DNA from: Euzebyella saccharophila
GTDB lineage: Bacteria; Bacteroidota; Bacteroidia; Flavobacteriales; Flavobacteriaceae
Assembly: GCF_014855495.1 (NCBI RefSeq)
Contig: NZ_JACYFJ010000001.1
Location: forward strand, 1,302,001 to 1,366,000
DNA length: 64,000 bases
Direction: 5' to 3'
The notes beneath the pieces were generated by a model. That model was not told where the DNA came from and did no database searches. It was given only the letters and a program-made list of their open reading frames with translations. Positions 53,665 through 62,776 of this stretch are shown piece by piece; within the stretch, counting starts at the first letter, position 1; each line of letters opens with the position of its first letter. The position numbers and the translations under genes are program-made.

Positions 53665-54720
53665 ATGGTAGATTATTTAATCGTGGGCTTGGGTTTGGCC
53701 GGGGTTTCCTTCTGTGAGAAGCTTCGGGAAAATGGTAAATCCTTTAAGGTAATTAGTGATTCATCCCAAACCTCTTCCCTTGTTGCGGGAGGTTTGTACA
53801 ATCCGGTAATTTTAAAGCGATTTACGTTAGCTTGGAAGGCGGATGAGCAATTGCAATTGGCCAAACCTTTTTATCGTTCCCTGGAACGAAAACTAGGGGT
53901 GCAACTGGATTATCCTCTTAGGGTTTTTAGAAGGTTCAATTCCATCGAAGAACAAAATCAATGGTTTGAGGCAGCCGATAAAAAGTCGATTAGCCCATTT
54001 CTTTCCACAACACTCCATAGCAACAAAAATGAAAGCATAGTTGCGCCTTTGGGTTATGGTGAGGTGTTGCATGCCGGTAGGATAGATACCCGTTTGCTCA
54101 TTCAAGCCTATAAAAATGAATTGTTAAAAAAGCAGCTTTTGGTTCAAGAGACCTTCCGTTATGAAAATCTTCTTGTTGAAGCTTCACAAGTGGTATACAA
54201 AGATATTTCCGCCAAAAGAATTGTATTTGCAGAGGGTTATGGGATTAAAGCTAATCCCTATTTCAATTATTTGCCTTTAAACGGTAGTAAAGGCGAGTAT
54301 CTAATTATTAAGTGCCAGAAATTAAATGAGGAAAAAGCTATCAAATCCTCTTTATTCGTAATCCCATTAGGTGATAATCTATATCAGGTTGGAGCCAATT
54401 ATGAGTGGAAGGATAAGACCAATTCTCCAACACTAAAAGGAGGTGACTGGGTGTTGGAAAGACTCGAAAAAATAGTTAAATGCAACTATGAAGTTGTGGG
54501 CCAAATGGCGGGTGTAAGACCTACGGTTAGTGACAGAAGACCTTTGATAGGAGCTCATCCAGAGAAAGAGAACTTGTTTTTACTCAATGGTTTTGGGTCT
54601 AGAGGCGTGCTTATAGCTCCGTTTGCCTCGGCCCAACTGTTTAATTTTATTGAGAATGGAGGATCTTTGGATTCAGAAATTAATATAAATCGTTTCGATA
54701 AAAAATGGGTCAGCGTTTGA
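53665..54720 (+). CDS. FAD-dependent oxidoreductase (DAO family)
   Basis: A 351-residue flavoprotein. The start at 53665 gives MVDYLIVGLGLAG with the dinucleotide-binding GLGLAG at residues 8-13; an upstream in-frame codon at 53647 lies within the promoter box. SSLVAGGLYNPV, AGRIDTRLLIQAY, FAEGYGIKANP and the C-terminal GVRPTVSDRRPLIG...LNGFGSRGVLIAPF match the DAO/glycine-oxidase fold. The substrate is not determined. It follows gldN in many Flavobacteriia. The 3' end overlaps the convergent DUF983 gene by 11 bases. Confidence 0.9.
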   Translation: MVDYLIVGLGLAGVSFCEKLRENGKSFKVISDSSQTSSLVAGGLYNPVILKRFTLAWKADEQLQLAKPFYRSLERKLGVQLDYPLRVFRRFNSIEEQNQWFEAADKKSISPFLSTTLHSNKNESIVAPLGYGEVLHAGRIDTRLLIQAYKNELLKKQLLVQETFRYENLLVEASQVVYKDISAKRIVFAEGYGIKANPYFNYLPLNGSKGEYLIIKCQKLNEEKAIKSSLFVIPLGDNLYQVGANYEWKDKTNSPTLKGGDWVLERLEKIVKCNYEVVGQMAGVRPTVSDRRPLIGAHPEKENLFLLNGFGSRGVLIAPFASAQLFNFIENGGSLDSEININRFDKKWVSV

Positions 54721-55099
54721 CCTCTTTTTTTTTCGAATCAAATTTTACAAATAGATTGATCCAAATATTTCTGGACAGTCTTATTATTATTGGGAGAAAG
54801 ACAACGAGGGTGCCTACAATTGCAAAAAAGGAGTTTATAAGTGAAGCTCCTGCCATCAAATAGCTAATAACAAAGGCTGCGACTGCAAATGCTACCCCTA
54901 CGGCATAACTTACATACATGGCTCCATAAAAAAAAGACGGTTCCATTTTGTATTTAAGACCGCAATGAGAGCAACGTTCATGCATTTTAAAAAGGTTTCC
55001 GAAACTATAAGGGTTCTTTGTGGTATACATGCTCTCCTCATTACACCTAGGGCAACTTCCTGTTAAAATGCTGTAAAGTTTGTTTCCTTTTTTTAACAT
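54710..55099 (-). CDS. DUF983 family membrane protein with zinc-ribbon pair
   Basis: A 129-residue protein from the ATG at 55099. Two Cys pairs form a zinc ribbon (Cys16/Cys19 in GSCPRCN and Cys43/Cys46 in RCSHCGL), followed by two membrane helices (about 56-78 and 84-104). The in-frame extension to 55135 overlaps the -7 box and is rejected. DUF983 proteins have no established function. A sigma-A box is 15 bases upstream. Confidence 0.87.
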   Translation of the reverse strand: MLKKGNKLYSILTGSCPRCNEESMYTTKNPYSFGNLFKMHERCSHCGLKYKMEPSFFYGAMYVSYAVGVAFAVAAFVISYLMAGASLINSFFAIVGTLVVFLPIIIRLSRNIWINLFVKFDSKKKEVKR

Positions 55100-55114
55100 T
55101 TGCAAAACTTTACA

Positions 55115-55122
55115 CAAAGATA
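55115..55122 (-). promoter_or_regulatory. Sigma-A -7 box for the DUF983 gene
   Basis: TATCTTTG on the minus strand, 15 bases before the ATG at 55099. No clear -33 partner. Confidence 0.5.
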
Positions 55123-55227
55123 AGTATAAGCCCATATTTACAGGTTGCTTTTCTTGATTTCCCTAGTGTTTTGAAAGGGTACAACTAATGATAATAGGCC
55201 GTGGCCAAATAAAATAATGCTTGCCAA

Positions 55228-57147
55228 ATGTTGAATATTCATAATCTTTCCGTCTCTTTTGGGGGAGAATATCTTTTTGAGGAAATTTCTTTTAGGTTAA
55301 ACGGAGGTGACCGTGTAGGGTTAATTGGTAAAAATGGTGCAGGAAAGTCAACTTTATTAAAACTCTTGGCTAAGGATTTTGCTCCGGACACAGGAACCAT
55401 TGCGACGGAGAAAAATATTAGAATAGGTTTTCTTAGACAGGATATTGATTTTGAACTGGGCAGAACCGTTTTGGAAGAGGCATATCAAGCTTTTGAAGAG
55501 ATAAAAGAGTTGGAACTCCAATTGGATCATGTAAACGAACAATTGGCAAAACGAACTGATTATGAAAGCGAAGGATATAATCAGCTCATTATAGATTTAA
55601 GCGACCTCACCCATCGATACGAAATTCTTGGAGGGTATAACTACCAGGGGGATACGGAAAAGATTCTTCTTGGTTTAGGTTTTAAGCGAGAGGATTTTGA
55701 TAGGCAAACCGAAACATTTTCGGGAGGGTGGAGAATGCGAATAGAACTTGCAAAGCTTTTGCTTCAAAGCAATGATGTGTTACTTCTGGATGAGCCTACC
55801 AACCATTTGGATATTGAATCTATAATTTGGTTGGAGCAGTTTTTAAATAATTATTCCGGGGCGGTAGTCATTGTTTCGCACGATAAAATGTTCTTGGATA
55901 ATGTTACTAATCGTACCATTGAAATATCCTTGGGGCGTATTTACGACTATAACAAACCTTATTCCAAGTTTTTAGAACTGCGCTCAGAGATCAAGGAGCA
56001 GCAAATGAATGCCCTAAAAAACCAAGAAAGGGAGATTCAACAGGCAGAAAGGTTGATTGAGAAATTTAGGGCCAAGAGTAGTAAGGCTTCTATGGCACAA
56101 TCCCTTATTAAAAAACTTGATAAGATGGAGCGGATAGAAGTTGATCAAGATGATAATGCCGTAATGAATTTACACTTTCCTGTTTCTATTACTCCGGGTA
56201 AAGTGGTAGCAGAAATTGAAAGCCTGTCAAAAAATTATGGTGAGAAAGAAGTCTTGAAAAATATTAATTTACTTATTGAGCGGGATAGCAAGACAGCCTT
56301 TGTTGGACAAAATGGTCAAGGGAAATCCACATTGGCCAAGATTATGGTGGGCGAAATTGAACATCAAGGCAAAATGAAACTGGGCCATAATGTGCAAATT
56401 GGATATTTTGCTCAAAATCAAGCGGAGTATTTAGACGGTAATAAGACCATATTAGATACCATGATAGATGCGGCCAATGAAAAGAATAGAAGTACGGTCA
56501 GGGATGTTTTAGGTTCTTTTTTATTTCAGGGGGATGATGTTGAAAAGTACGTAAAGGTTTTATCCGGTGGGGAGCGTAATAGATTGGCTTTGGCTAAAAT
56601 GTTATTGCAACCATTTAATGTTCTCGTAATGGACGAGCCTACCAACCACTTGGATATTAAGTCCAAAAATGTGCTTAAGCAAGCTCTAAAGAATTTTGGA
56701 GGAACATTGGTGGTCGTTTCCCACGATAGGGATTTTTTACAGGGACTTACCAATAAAGTATACGAGTTCAAGGATAAGAAAATTAAGGAATACCTTGGGG
56801 ACATTGATTTTTATCTGGAACAGAGAAAGGCCGAAGATTTCAGGAAAATTGAACAAAAATCTGACGCCGAAAAGAAAGGGAAAGAAAAATCCAAGGGAGG
56901 CAATGAATTCAAGGACCAGAAAAAGATTAAATCCTTAAAGAACAAATTAAGTTCGGTTGAAAGCAAAATTGCCACTTTGGAAAAGGAAATTGCTCAGATA
57001 GACCATGAGTTGTTAATGGATTATGATGCCACGATAGCGAAACCTAATTTCTTTGATGGCTATCAACATAAGAAAAAGGATTTGGAAAGTTTAATGGAAA
57101 AATGGGAATCGATCACTTTAGAATTGGAAGAAATAAGTACCAATTAA
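55228..57147 (+). CDS. ABC-F family ATPase (ribosome-associated type)
   Basis: A 639-residue soluble protein with two ABC ATPase domains and no membrane domain. Walker A motifs are GKNGAGKST (34-42) and GQNGQGKST; signatures are FSGGWRMR and LSGGERNR; Walker B runs DEPTNHLD in both halves. A helical linker with RLIEKFRAKSSKASMAQSL joins them, and a Lys-rich C-terminal coiled coil (about 535-639) ends the protein, as in Uup-type ABC-F factors. It probably acts on translating ribosomes or DNA structure; no antibiotic-resistance role is implied. Confidence 0.95.
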   Translation: MLNIHNLSVSFGGEYLFEEISFRLNGGDRVGLIGKNGAGKSTLLKLLAKDFAPDTGTIATEKNIRIGFLRQDIDFELGRTVLEEAYQAFEEIKELELQLDHVNEQLAKRTDYESEGYNQLIIDLSDLTHRYEILGGYNYQGDTEKILLGLGFKREDFDRQTETFSGGWRMRIELAKLLLQSNDVLLLDEPTNHLDIESIIWLEQFLNNYSGAVVIVSHDKMFLDNVTNRTIEISLGRIYDYNKPYSKFLELRSEIKEQQMNALKNQEREIQQAERLIEKFRAKSSKASMAQSLIKKLDKMERIEVDQDDNAVMNLHFPVSITPGKVVAEIESLSKNYGEKEVLKNINLLIERDSKTAFVGQNGQGKSTLAKIMVGEIEHQGKMKLGHNVQIGYFAQNQAEYLDGNKTILDTMIDAANEKNRSTVRDVLGSFLFQGDDVEKYVKVLSGGERNRLALAKMLLQPFNVLVMDEPTNHLDIKSKNVLKQALKNFGGTLVVVSHDRDFLQGLTNKVYEFKDKKIKEYLGDIDFYLEQRKAEDFRKIEQKSDAEKKGKEKSKGGNEFKDQKKIKSLKNKLSSVESKIATLEKEIAQIDHELLMDYDATIAKPNFFDGYQHKKKDLESLMEKWESITLELEEISTN

Positions 57148-57310
57148 ATGAAGTAGGAAAACCTGATTTAACTTCACCACAGAATAACTAGGTTTCACAA
57201 CATTATAGGGTAGTTGACCGATATTTTTTGGTTTTTGTCCACTTATGAACGTAGTTTGTAGGGTGTTTCTTTAAAAACCAAAGTTTACTTACATAAGTGA
57301 TTATCCAATT

Positions 57311-58195
57311 ATGAAAAACCTACTTTTATTTTTTATAGTTTTATTCTCTTCTTCCCAAGTCCTTAAGGCTGAAGTTCCAGAATCAGAAAAACAAGCACTA
57401 ATTGATTTGTTTAATTCTACAAATGGATCGGATTGGACCAATAAGTGGAATTTGGACACAGATGTTACCAAATGGTACGGTGTTAAGGTTGTGAATGATC
57501 ACGTTACGGAAATTAATTTGTTCAGGAACAACTTGAGTGGGGTCATTCCTTCTCAAATAGGAGAATTGAAAAACCTTCGTTCCCTTAACCTTGCTTTTAA
57601 TTCTTTGACCGGAGAATTACCATTGGAATTGGTTAAACTTTCCAAATTAAGGATATTAAAGCTAGAAATGAATAGAATTAAGGGAGAATTGCCAGAATCT
57701 ATCGGAAGCCTAAAAAGCCTCGAGGAGTTCACGGCATTCAATAATTTCTTAACGGGTAAAATTCCCAGCAGTATTGGAAATATTAAAAACTTGAAAGTTT
57801 TGAACCTTTCCAGCAATAGTTTAAACGGAAGTATTCCAGAGTCCTTGGGAAGCCTTTCTTCCTTGGAAAGCCTTGGGCTATTTGAAAATACTTTGGAGGG
57901 ACAAATCCCTTCAGAAATGGGTAAGCTTAGCAAATTGAAAGAATTGGTTTTGGCCAATAATAGTCTTGGAGGGGAAGTGCCTGCAGAATTTGCCCAATTA
58001 GCAAGTTTAGAAGTATTTCAAATCCAAAATAACAAGTTTCAATCTGTTAAGAATTTGGAATACATGAAATCTTCCAATGATTATCTGGTCTTTGATTATG
58101 ATAAAGAGGAGTTGAATCTGGATTTTAAAGACCCCAACTTTAGCGAAACTAGAATGGCGGATACTAAATTTGAAGATGAAGGTGTAGATGAATAG
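57311..58195 (+). CDS. Secreted plant-type leucine-rich-repeat protein
   Basis: A 294-residue protein with a signal peptide (about 1-19, ending VLKA), an LRRNT-like cap (EKQALIDLFNSTNGSDWTNKW) and about eight LRRs of the plant-specific consensus LxxLxxLxLxxNxLxGxIPxxLG (NLSGVIPSQIGELKNL, NSLTGELPLELVKLSKL, NSLNGSIPESLGSLSSL). The tail is acidic (FEDEGVDE) without a recognisable T9SS sorting domain or anchor. Plant-type LRRs in marine Bacteroidota suggest protein or polysaccharide binding at the surface. It is monocistronic with a terminator after it. The 163-base spacer upstream shows no clear promoter. Confidence 0.88.
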   Translation: MKNLLLFFIVLFSSSQVLKAEVPESEKQALIDLFNSTNGSDWTNKWNLDTDVTKWYGVKVVNDHVTEINLFRNNLSGVIPSQIGELKNLRSLNLAFNSLTGELPLELVKLSKLRILKLEMNRIKGELPESIGSLKSLEEFTAFNNFLTGKIPSSIGNIKNLKVLNLSSNSLNGSIPESLGSLSSLESLGLFENTLEGQIPSEMGKLSKLKELVLANNSLGGEVPAEFAQLASLEVFQIQNNKFQSVKNLEYMKSSNDYLVFDYDKEELNLDFKDPNFSETRMADTKFEDEGVDE

Positions 58196-58224
58196 ATTAC
58201 CATAATTTATTAGTTAGTTTGGTT

Positions 58225-58258
58225 AAAAGGGACGCAATTATGCGTCCTTTTTTTTACG
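58225..58258 (+). terminator. Terminator after the LRR gene
   Basis: AAAGGGACGCA pairs with TGCGTCCTTT (58241-58250) with one bulged G and loop ATTA, followed by a T run. Confidence 0.85.
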
Positions 58259-58317
58259 AAAAATTAAAAAGACCTACATTTAAGATACATTTAACTTATC
58301 TCGCTTAAACTATTGGA

Positions 58318-58325
58318 TAGATTTG
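58318..58325 (+). promoter_or_regulatory. Sigma-A -7 box of the RND efflux operon
   Basis: TAGATTTG matches TAnnTTTG, 28 bases before the adaptor ATG. The -33 element is weak. Confidence 0.5.
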
Positions 58326-58353
58326 TGGTCTAACCACCAGCTAACTTGAACTT

Positions 58354-59481
58354 ATGGATACGCGTAAAATTACCCTTTCGGTAATTGGGGTGCTATTGAT
58401 AATTGCTTCCGTTTTCGCGGCCAAGGCAATCATAGACAGCAAAACTACTCCTAAACCTAGGCCCCAGAAAATTGTGAAAACTGTGTTTGTAGATACAGTT
58501 ATAAATGGGCAAGTTGCTATTAAAGTACCAGCCAATGGTAACCTTATTGCCAAACAACGCGTTGAATTATACTCAGAGGTTCAAGGTGTATTTAGAAAAG
58601 GAGCTCATTTGTTTAAGCCTGGCCAAAGATATAGCGCTGGGCAAACCATTATCAGAATAGATGCTGCTGAATATTCAGCAAGTGTCCAATCTGCCAAAAG
58701 CAACCTTTACAACCTAATAACTTCCATAATGCCCGATTTAAGGTTGGATTATCCGGAAATCTACCCCAAATGGCAGGAGTATCTGTTAAGTTTTGATGTA
58801 AATAAAACAACTCCGGCCTTACCGGAAATGACCACCGAAAAAGAGAAATTTTTTATATCCGGAAGAGGAATTCTAACGGATTACTATAATATTAAAAATC
58901 TTGAACAGCGTTTGGCAAAGTATACCATTTCAGCTCCTTTTAGTGGGGTACTTACGGAAGCTTTGGTAACCGAAGGCACCTTGATCAGGTCCGGTCAAAA
59001 ATTAGGTGAGTTTATAGATACGGGGATATACGAGTTGGAGGTTTCCGTGAGTAAAACCTACAGCGATCTTTTAAAAGTAGGGGAAACGGTTGAACTTGTA
59101 AATCTGGATAGAACAAAAACCTATGAGGGTAGAGTAGCCAGAATTAATGGCAGTGTAGACCAAGCTTCACAAACCATAAAAGCCTATATAGATGTTAAGG
59201 ATAGCAATTTAAGGGAAGGTATGTATTTGGAGGCCAATCTCAATGCAAAATCTGAAGAAGATGCTATAGAGGTAGATAGAAACTTGCTATTGGAGAATGA
59301 CAAGATATTTGTAGTTCGTGATTCCATACTGGATCAAATAGATGTTAAACCTGTTTATTTTTCAGAAAGAAAGGTAGTGTTAAAGGAAGTGCCGGATGGT
59401 ACAACCATTGTTTCCAAGCCTGTGGTTGGTGCCTATGTAGGCATGCTGGTTAAGGTGTTTGAAGAAAAGAGCAATCCCTAA
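58354..59481 (+). CDS. RND efflux periplasmic adaptor (membrane fusion protein)
   Basis: A 375-residue adaptor with an N-terminal signal anchor (about 8-26). The lipoyl half-motifs PANGNLIAKQRVELYSEVQG and YTISAPFSGVLTEALVTEGTLI flank a short helical hairpin, followed by a beta-barrel (VGETVELVNLDRTKTYEGRVARINGSVD) and the membrane-proximal domain. It bridges the RND pump and a TolC-like channel. It is first of a three-gene operon with a 10-base gap to the pump gene. No regulator gene is adjacent within the window. Confidence 0.92.
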   Translation: MDTRKITLSVIGVLLIIASVFAAKAIIDSKTTPKPRPQKIVKTVFVDTVINGQVAIKVPANGNLIAKQRVELYSEVQGVFRKGAHLFKPGQRYSAGQTIIRIDAAEYSASVQSAKSNLYNLITSIMPDLRLDYPEIYPKWQEYLLSFDVNKTTPALPEMTTEKEKFFISGRGILTDYYNIKNLEQRLAKYTISAPFSGVLTEALVTEGTLIRSGQKLGEFIDTGIYELEVSVSKTYSDLLKVGETVELVNLDRTKTYEGRVARINGSVDQASQTIKAYIDVKDSNLREGMYLEANLNAKSEEDAIEVDRNLLLENDKIFVVRDSILDQIDVKPVYFSERKVVLKEVPDGTTIVSKPVVGAYVGMLVKVFEEKSNP

Positions 59482-59491
59482 CATTTAAGGA

Positions 59492-62400
59492 ATGAGGAGT
59501 ATAATTTCCTACTTTATTAAGTACCATGTAGCGGTAGATGTATTCATAATTGCATTCTTCATCTTTGGGGTGGTTGGAATGCTAAGTCTTAACTCTTCCT
59601 TCTTCCCGCTTTCAGATTCAAAAAATATTACCATCAATATTACCTATCCCGGAGCCTCTCCACAAGAGGTAGAAGAGGGTATTGTTCTAAAAATTGAGGA
59701 TAACCTAAAAGGTTTGGAGGGTATTGATAGGGTCACTTCTACTTCCCGAGAGAATAGCGGTATTATTAATGTGGAAATTGAAAAGGGTCGCAATATAGAC
59801 TTCATGCTTTTGGAAGTAAAAAACGCGGTAGACCGTGTGCCTTCTTTCCCAACTGGTATGGAGCCCCTAGTGGTTTCAAAGTTGGAGGCAATTAGGCAGA
59901 CCATTAGCTTTGCTTTGAGTGGGGAGAACGTTCCGTTGGCTACACTAAAGCAAATAGGGAGGCAGGTAGAAAATGAACTTAGGGCTATAGATGGAATAAG
60001 TCAGATAGAAATGACCGGTTTTCCAGATGAAGAAATCGAAATAGCCTTAAACGAGAATAGCCTCCTGGCATATGACCTCAGTTTTAGTGATGTGGCCCAA
60101 GCTGTTTCAAGGGCCAATATTCTGGTAACTGGCGGAAATATCAAGACTGATGCCGAAGAGTATTTGATCAGGGCCAATAACCGTTCTTATTACGGCAAGG
60201 AGTTGTCCAACTTGATAATTAAGGCAGATGCGTCTGGCCAAACGGTACGATTAAAGGATGTTGCCATTGTGCGCGACCGCTTTGCAGAATCTCCAAACGC
60301 CTCTTATTTCAATGGTGAACTTTCCGTAAATACTGAAATTACAAGTACCAATACAGAAGATCTTATTTCTTCGGCAGATCATGTGAAGGAATATATTGAA
60401 GATTTTAACCATAAATACAATAACGTTCAATTGCATGTGGTAAGCGATCAATCAAAGACGCTTAATCAACGTACCGAACTGTTAACGGAGAATGCCATTG
60501 TAGGGATGGTTCTCGTGCTCATTTTTCTCTCCTTGTTCCTAAATACAAGGTTGGCCTTTTGGGTGGCCTTTGGTTTACCGGTATCTTTCCTAGGAATGTT
60601 CATGCTCGCAGGAAATTTTGATGTTACCATAAACGTACTGTCCTTGTTTGGGATGATAATAGTCATTGGTATTTTGGTGGATGACGGAATTGTTATTGCG
60701 GAAAACATCTACCAGCATTACGAGAAAGGTAAATCGCCCATACAGGCGGCCATAGATGGTACAATGGAGGTAATACCTCCTATAGTTTCGGCCATTATCA
60801 CCACTATATTGGCTTTTTCCATCTTTTTATTTCTGGATGGTAGAATCGGGGAGTTTTTCAGTGAAGTATCGGTTATTGTCATTCTAACGTTGGTTGTATC
60901 CCTTGTAGAGGCACTTATCATTCTTCCGGCGCATTTGGCCCACTCCAAGGCTCTTGCGCCCATGCCCAAGAAGCCAAAAACGAAAATAGGGATGGCATTT
61001 GCCAAGCTTCGTAACGTTAACGAAATGGGAGACCGTTTAATGGTATGGATGCGAGATAAAATGTATAGCCCGGCATTGCGATTTGGGCTAAAGAACAAAA
61101 TTTTAACCTTCTCTTTCTTCGCCATGGCCCTTATTTTGACCATAGGTTCTATGGGTGGGGGTATAGTCCGGACCTCTTTTTTTCCACGGGTAGCGAGTGA
61201 TAGGGTATCGGTAGAGCTTTCCATGCCCAATGGTACCCACGAAGATGTGACTGATTCCATCATTTCTTTAATAGAGGAAAAGTCGATAATTGTAAATAAT
61301 GAATTATCGGAAAAGTACTTGAAGGGTACAGGTAAGGAATTATTTGAAAATACCATTCGTAGATTAGGTCCCGGTTCTTCAACCGCTACTTTGACCATCA
61401 ATTTGTTACCTGGTGAAGAAAGACCGGATGAAATTAGGTCGGACATGGTTACCAACAGGCTTCAAGAGCTGGTAGGGCCTGTAGTAGGAGTAGAAAGTCT
61501 TATTTATGGGAGTGGAGGCAATTTTGGGGGAAATCCGGTTTCCGTGAGTCTATTGGGTAATAACATTGAGGAATTAAAGGCGGCCAAAGCAGAATTAAAA
61601 GCGGAACTGTTGAACAACTCCCTTTTAAAGGACGTAGCGGACAATGACCCGGCCGGAATCAAGGAAATTCGGCTGGAGTTAAAAGAGAATGCGTATTTAT
61701 TGGGGTTGGACCTTCAAACAGTTATGAATCAGGTGAGGGCCGGATTTTTTGGTGCCCAGGCGCAACGTTTTCAAAGAGGTCAGGATGAAATTCGGGTTTG
61801 GGTTAGGTACGATAGGACTAATAGGTCTTCCATAACGGATTTGGATGAAATGAGGATTACCGCCCCTAGTGGAAGCAAAGTTCCCTTGAATGAAATCGCC
61901 AATTATACGATAGAGCGTGGTGATGTGGCCATAAACCATTTGGAAGGGCAACGAGAAATACAGGTTTCTGCAGATTTAAAGGACGAAAAAACAACCACGG
62001 CGGCTGATATAATGAGTGACATAAAGGAAAATGTCATGCCAGAAATACAGTCTAAATACCCTACCGTTACCGCTTCTTATGAAGGGCAGAATAGGGAGGC
62101 CAATAAAATGACGAGCTCTTTAAGAGTGGTAGGTTTATCTGTACTGTTACTTATTTATATAACTATTGCCTTCACCTTTAGAAGCTTTAGTCAGCCATTG
62201 CTTTTACTTTTAATGGTGCCTTTTAGCCTTACCGCTGTTGGATGGGGCCATTATATTCATGGCTTCCCTGTGAACATGCTATCTCTTTTAGGAATTATTG
62301 CACTTATTGGGATTATGGTAAATGACGGCTTGGTCCTCATTAGTAAATTCAATGGTAATCTTAGGGATGGTATGAAGTTCGATGATGCTATTTATGATGC

Positions 62401-62770
62401 AGGACGTTCCCGTTTTCGTGCTATATTCTTGACCTCAGTAACTACTATCGCGGGGTTGGCTCCTTTGTTGTTGGAGAAGAGTAGGCAGGCACAGTTTCTG
62501 AAACCTATGGCTATTTCAATTTCCTACGGAATTGGGTTTGCAACCATCTTAACATTATTGTTATTGCCCCTCTTTCTTTCCTTTAGCAACAGGATCAAGG
62601 TGGGTAAAAAATGGTTGGTCAAAGGTGGGGATGTAACCAAGGAAGAGGTTGAAAGGGCAATAAAGGAACAAAAGGAGGAGGAAGAAATGAACAAAGTGGC
62701 CAGCCCGTCCCTTAATGGAAGTTCTCGACATGGAGAGCCCGAAACAATAGAATTACAGGGTAAAGAATAA
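59492..62770 (+). CDS. RND family efflux permease (AcrB/MMPL type)
   Basis: A 1,092-residue inner-membrane pump with the duplicated RND topology: six plus six membrane helices and two large periplasmic loops. NITYPGASPQEVEEGIVLKIED marks the first porter domain; GIVDDGIVIAEN-type GILVDDGIVIAENIY (helix 4, Asp pair of the proton relay) and GIMVNDGLVLISKFNG (helix 10) match the family. The C-terminus (about 1,040-1,092) is a charged cytoplasmic tail. It belongs to the multidrug/HAE-like group; substrates cannot be read from sequence. Confidence 0.94.
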   Translation: MRSIISYFIKYHVAVDVFIIAFFIFGVVGMLSLNSSFFPLSDSKNITINITYPGASPQEVEEGIVLKIEDNLKGLEGIDRVTSTSRENSGIINVEIEKGRNIDFMLLEVKNAVDRVPSFPTGMEPLVVSKLEAIRQTISFALSGENVPLATLKQIGRQVENELRAIDGISQIEMTGFPDEEIEIALNENSLLAYDLSFSDVAQAVSRANILVTGGNIKTDAEEYLIRANNRSYYGKELSNLIIKADASGQTVRLKDVAIVRDRFAESPNASYFNGELSVNTEITSTNTEDLISSADHVKEYIEDFNHKYNNVQLHVVSDQSKTLNQRTELLTENAIVGMVLVLIFLSLFLNTRLAFWVAFGLPVSFLGMFMLAGNFDVTINVLSLFGMIIVIGILVDDGIVIAENIYQHYEKGKSPIQAAIDGTMEVIPPIVSAIITTILAFSIFLFLDGRIGEFFSEVSVIVILTLVVSLVEALIILPAHLAHSKALAPMPKKPKTKIGMAFAKLRNVNEMGDRLMVWMRDKMYSPALRFGLKNKILTFSFFAMALILTIGSMGGGIVRTSFFPRVASDRVSVELSMPNGTHEDVTDSIISLIEEKSIIVNNELSEKYLKGTGKELFENTIRRLGPGSSTATLTINLLPGEERPDEIRSDMVTNRLQELVGPVVGVESLIYGSGGNFGGNPVSVSLLGNNIEELKAAKAELKAELLNNSLLKDVADNDPAGIKEIRLELKENAYLLGLDLQTVMNQVRAGFFGAQAQRFQRGQDEIRVWVRYDRTNRSSITDLDEMRITAPSGSKVPLNEIANYTIERGDVAINHLEGQREIQVSADLKDEKTTTAADIMSDIKENVMPEIQSKYPTVTASYEGQNREANKMTSSLRVVGLSVLLLIYITIAFTFRSFSQPLLLLLMVPFSLTAVGWGHYIHGFPVNMLSLLGIIALIGIMVNDGLVLISKFNGNLRDGMKFDDAIYDAGRSRFRAIFLTSVTTIAGLAPLLLEKSRQAQFLKPMAISISYGIGFATILTLLLLPLFLSFSNRIKVGKKWLVKGGDVTKEEVERAIKEQKEEEEMNKVASPSLNGSSRHGEPETIELQGKE

Positions 62771-62776
62771 CAGCTA

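Noticed and set aside
60718-61455. 245-codon minus-strand open frame inside the RND pump gene
   Set aside because: Antisense shadow of a conserved RND gene, with low-complexity Ser/Ile-rich product and no promoter.
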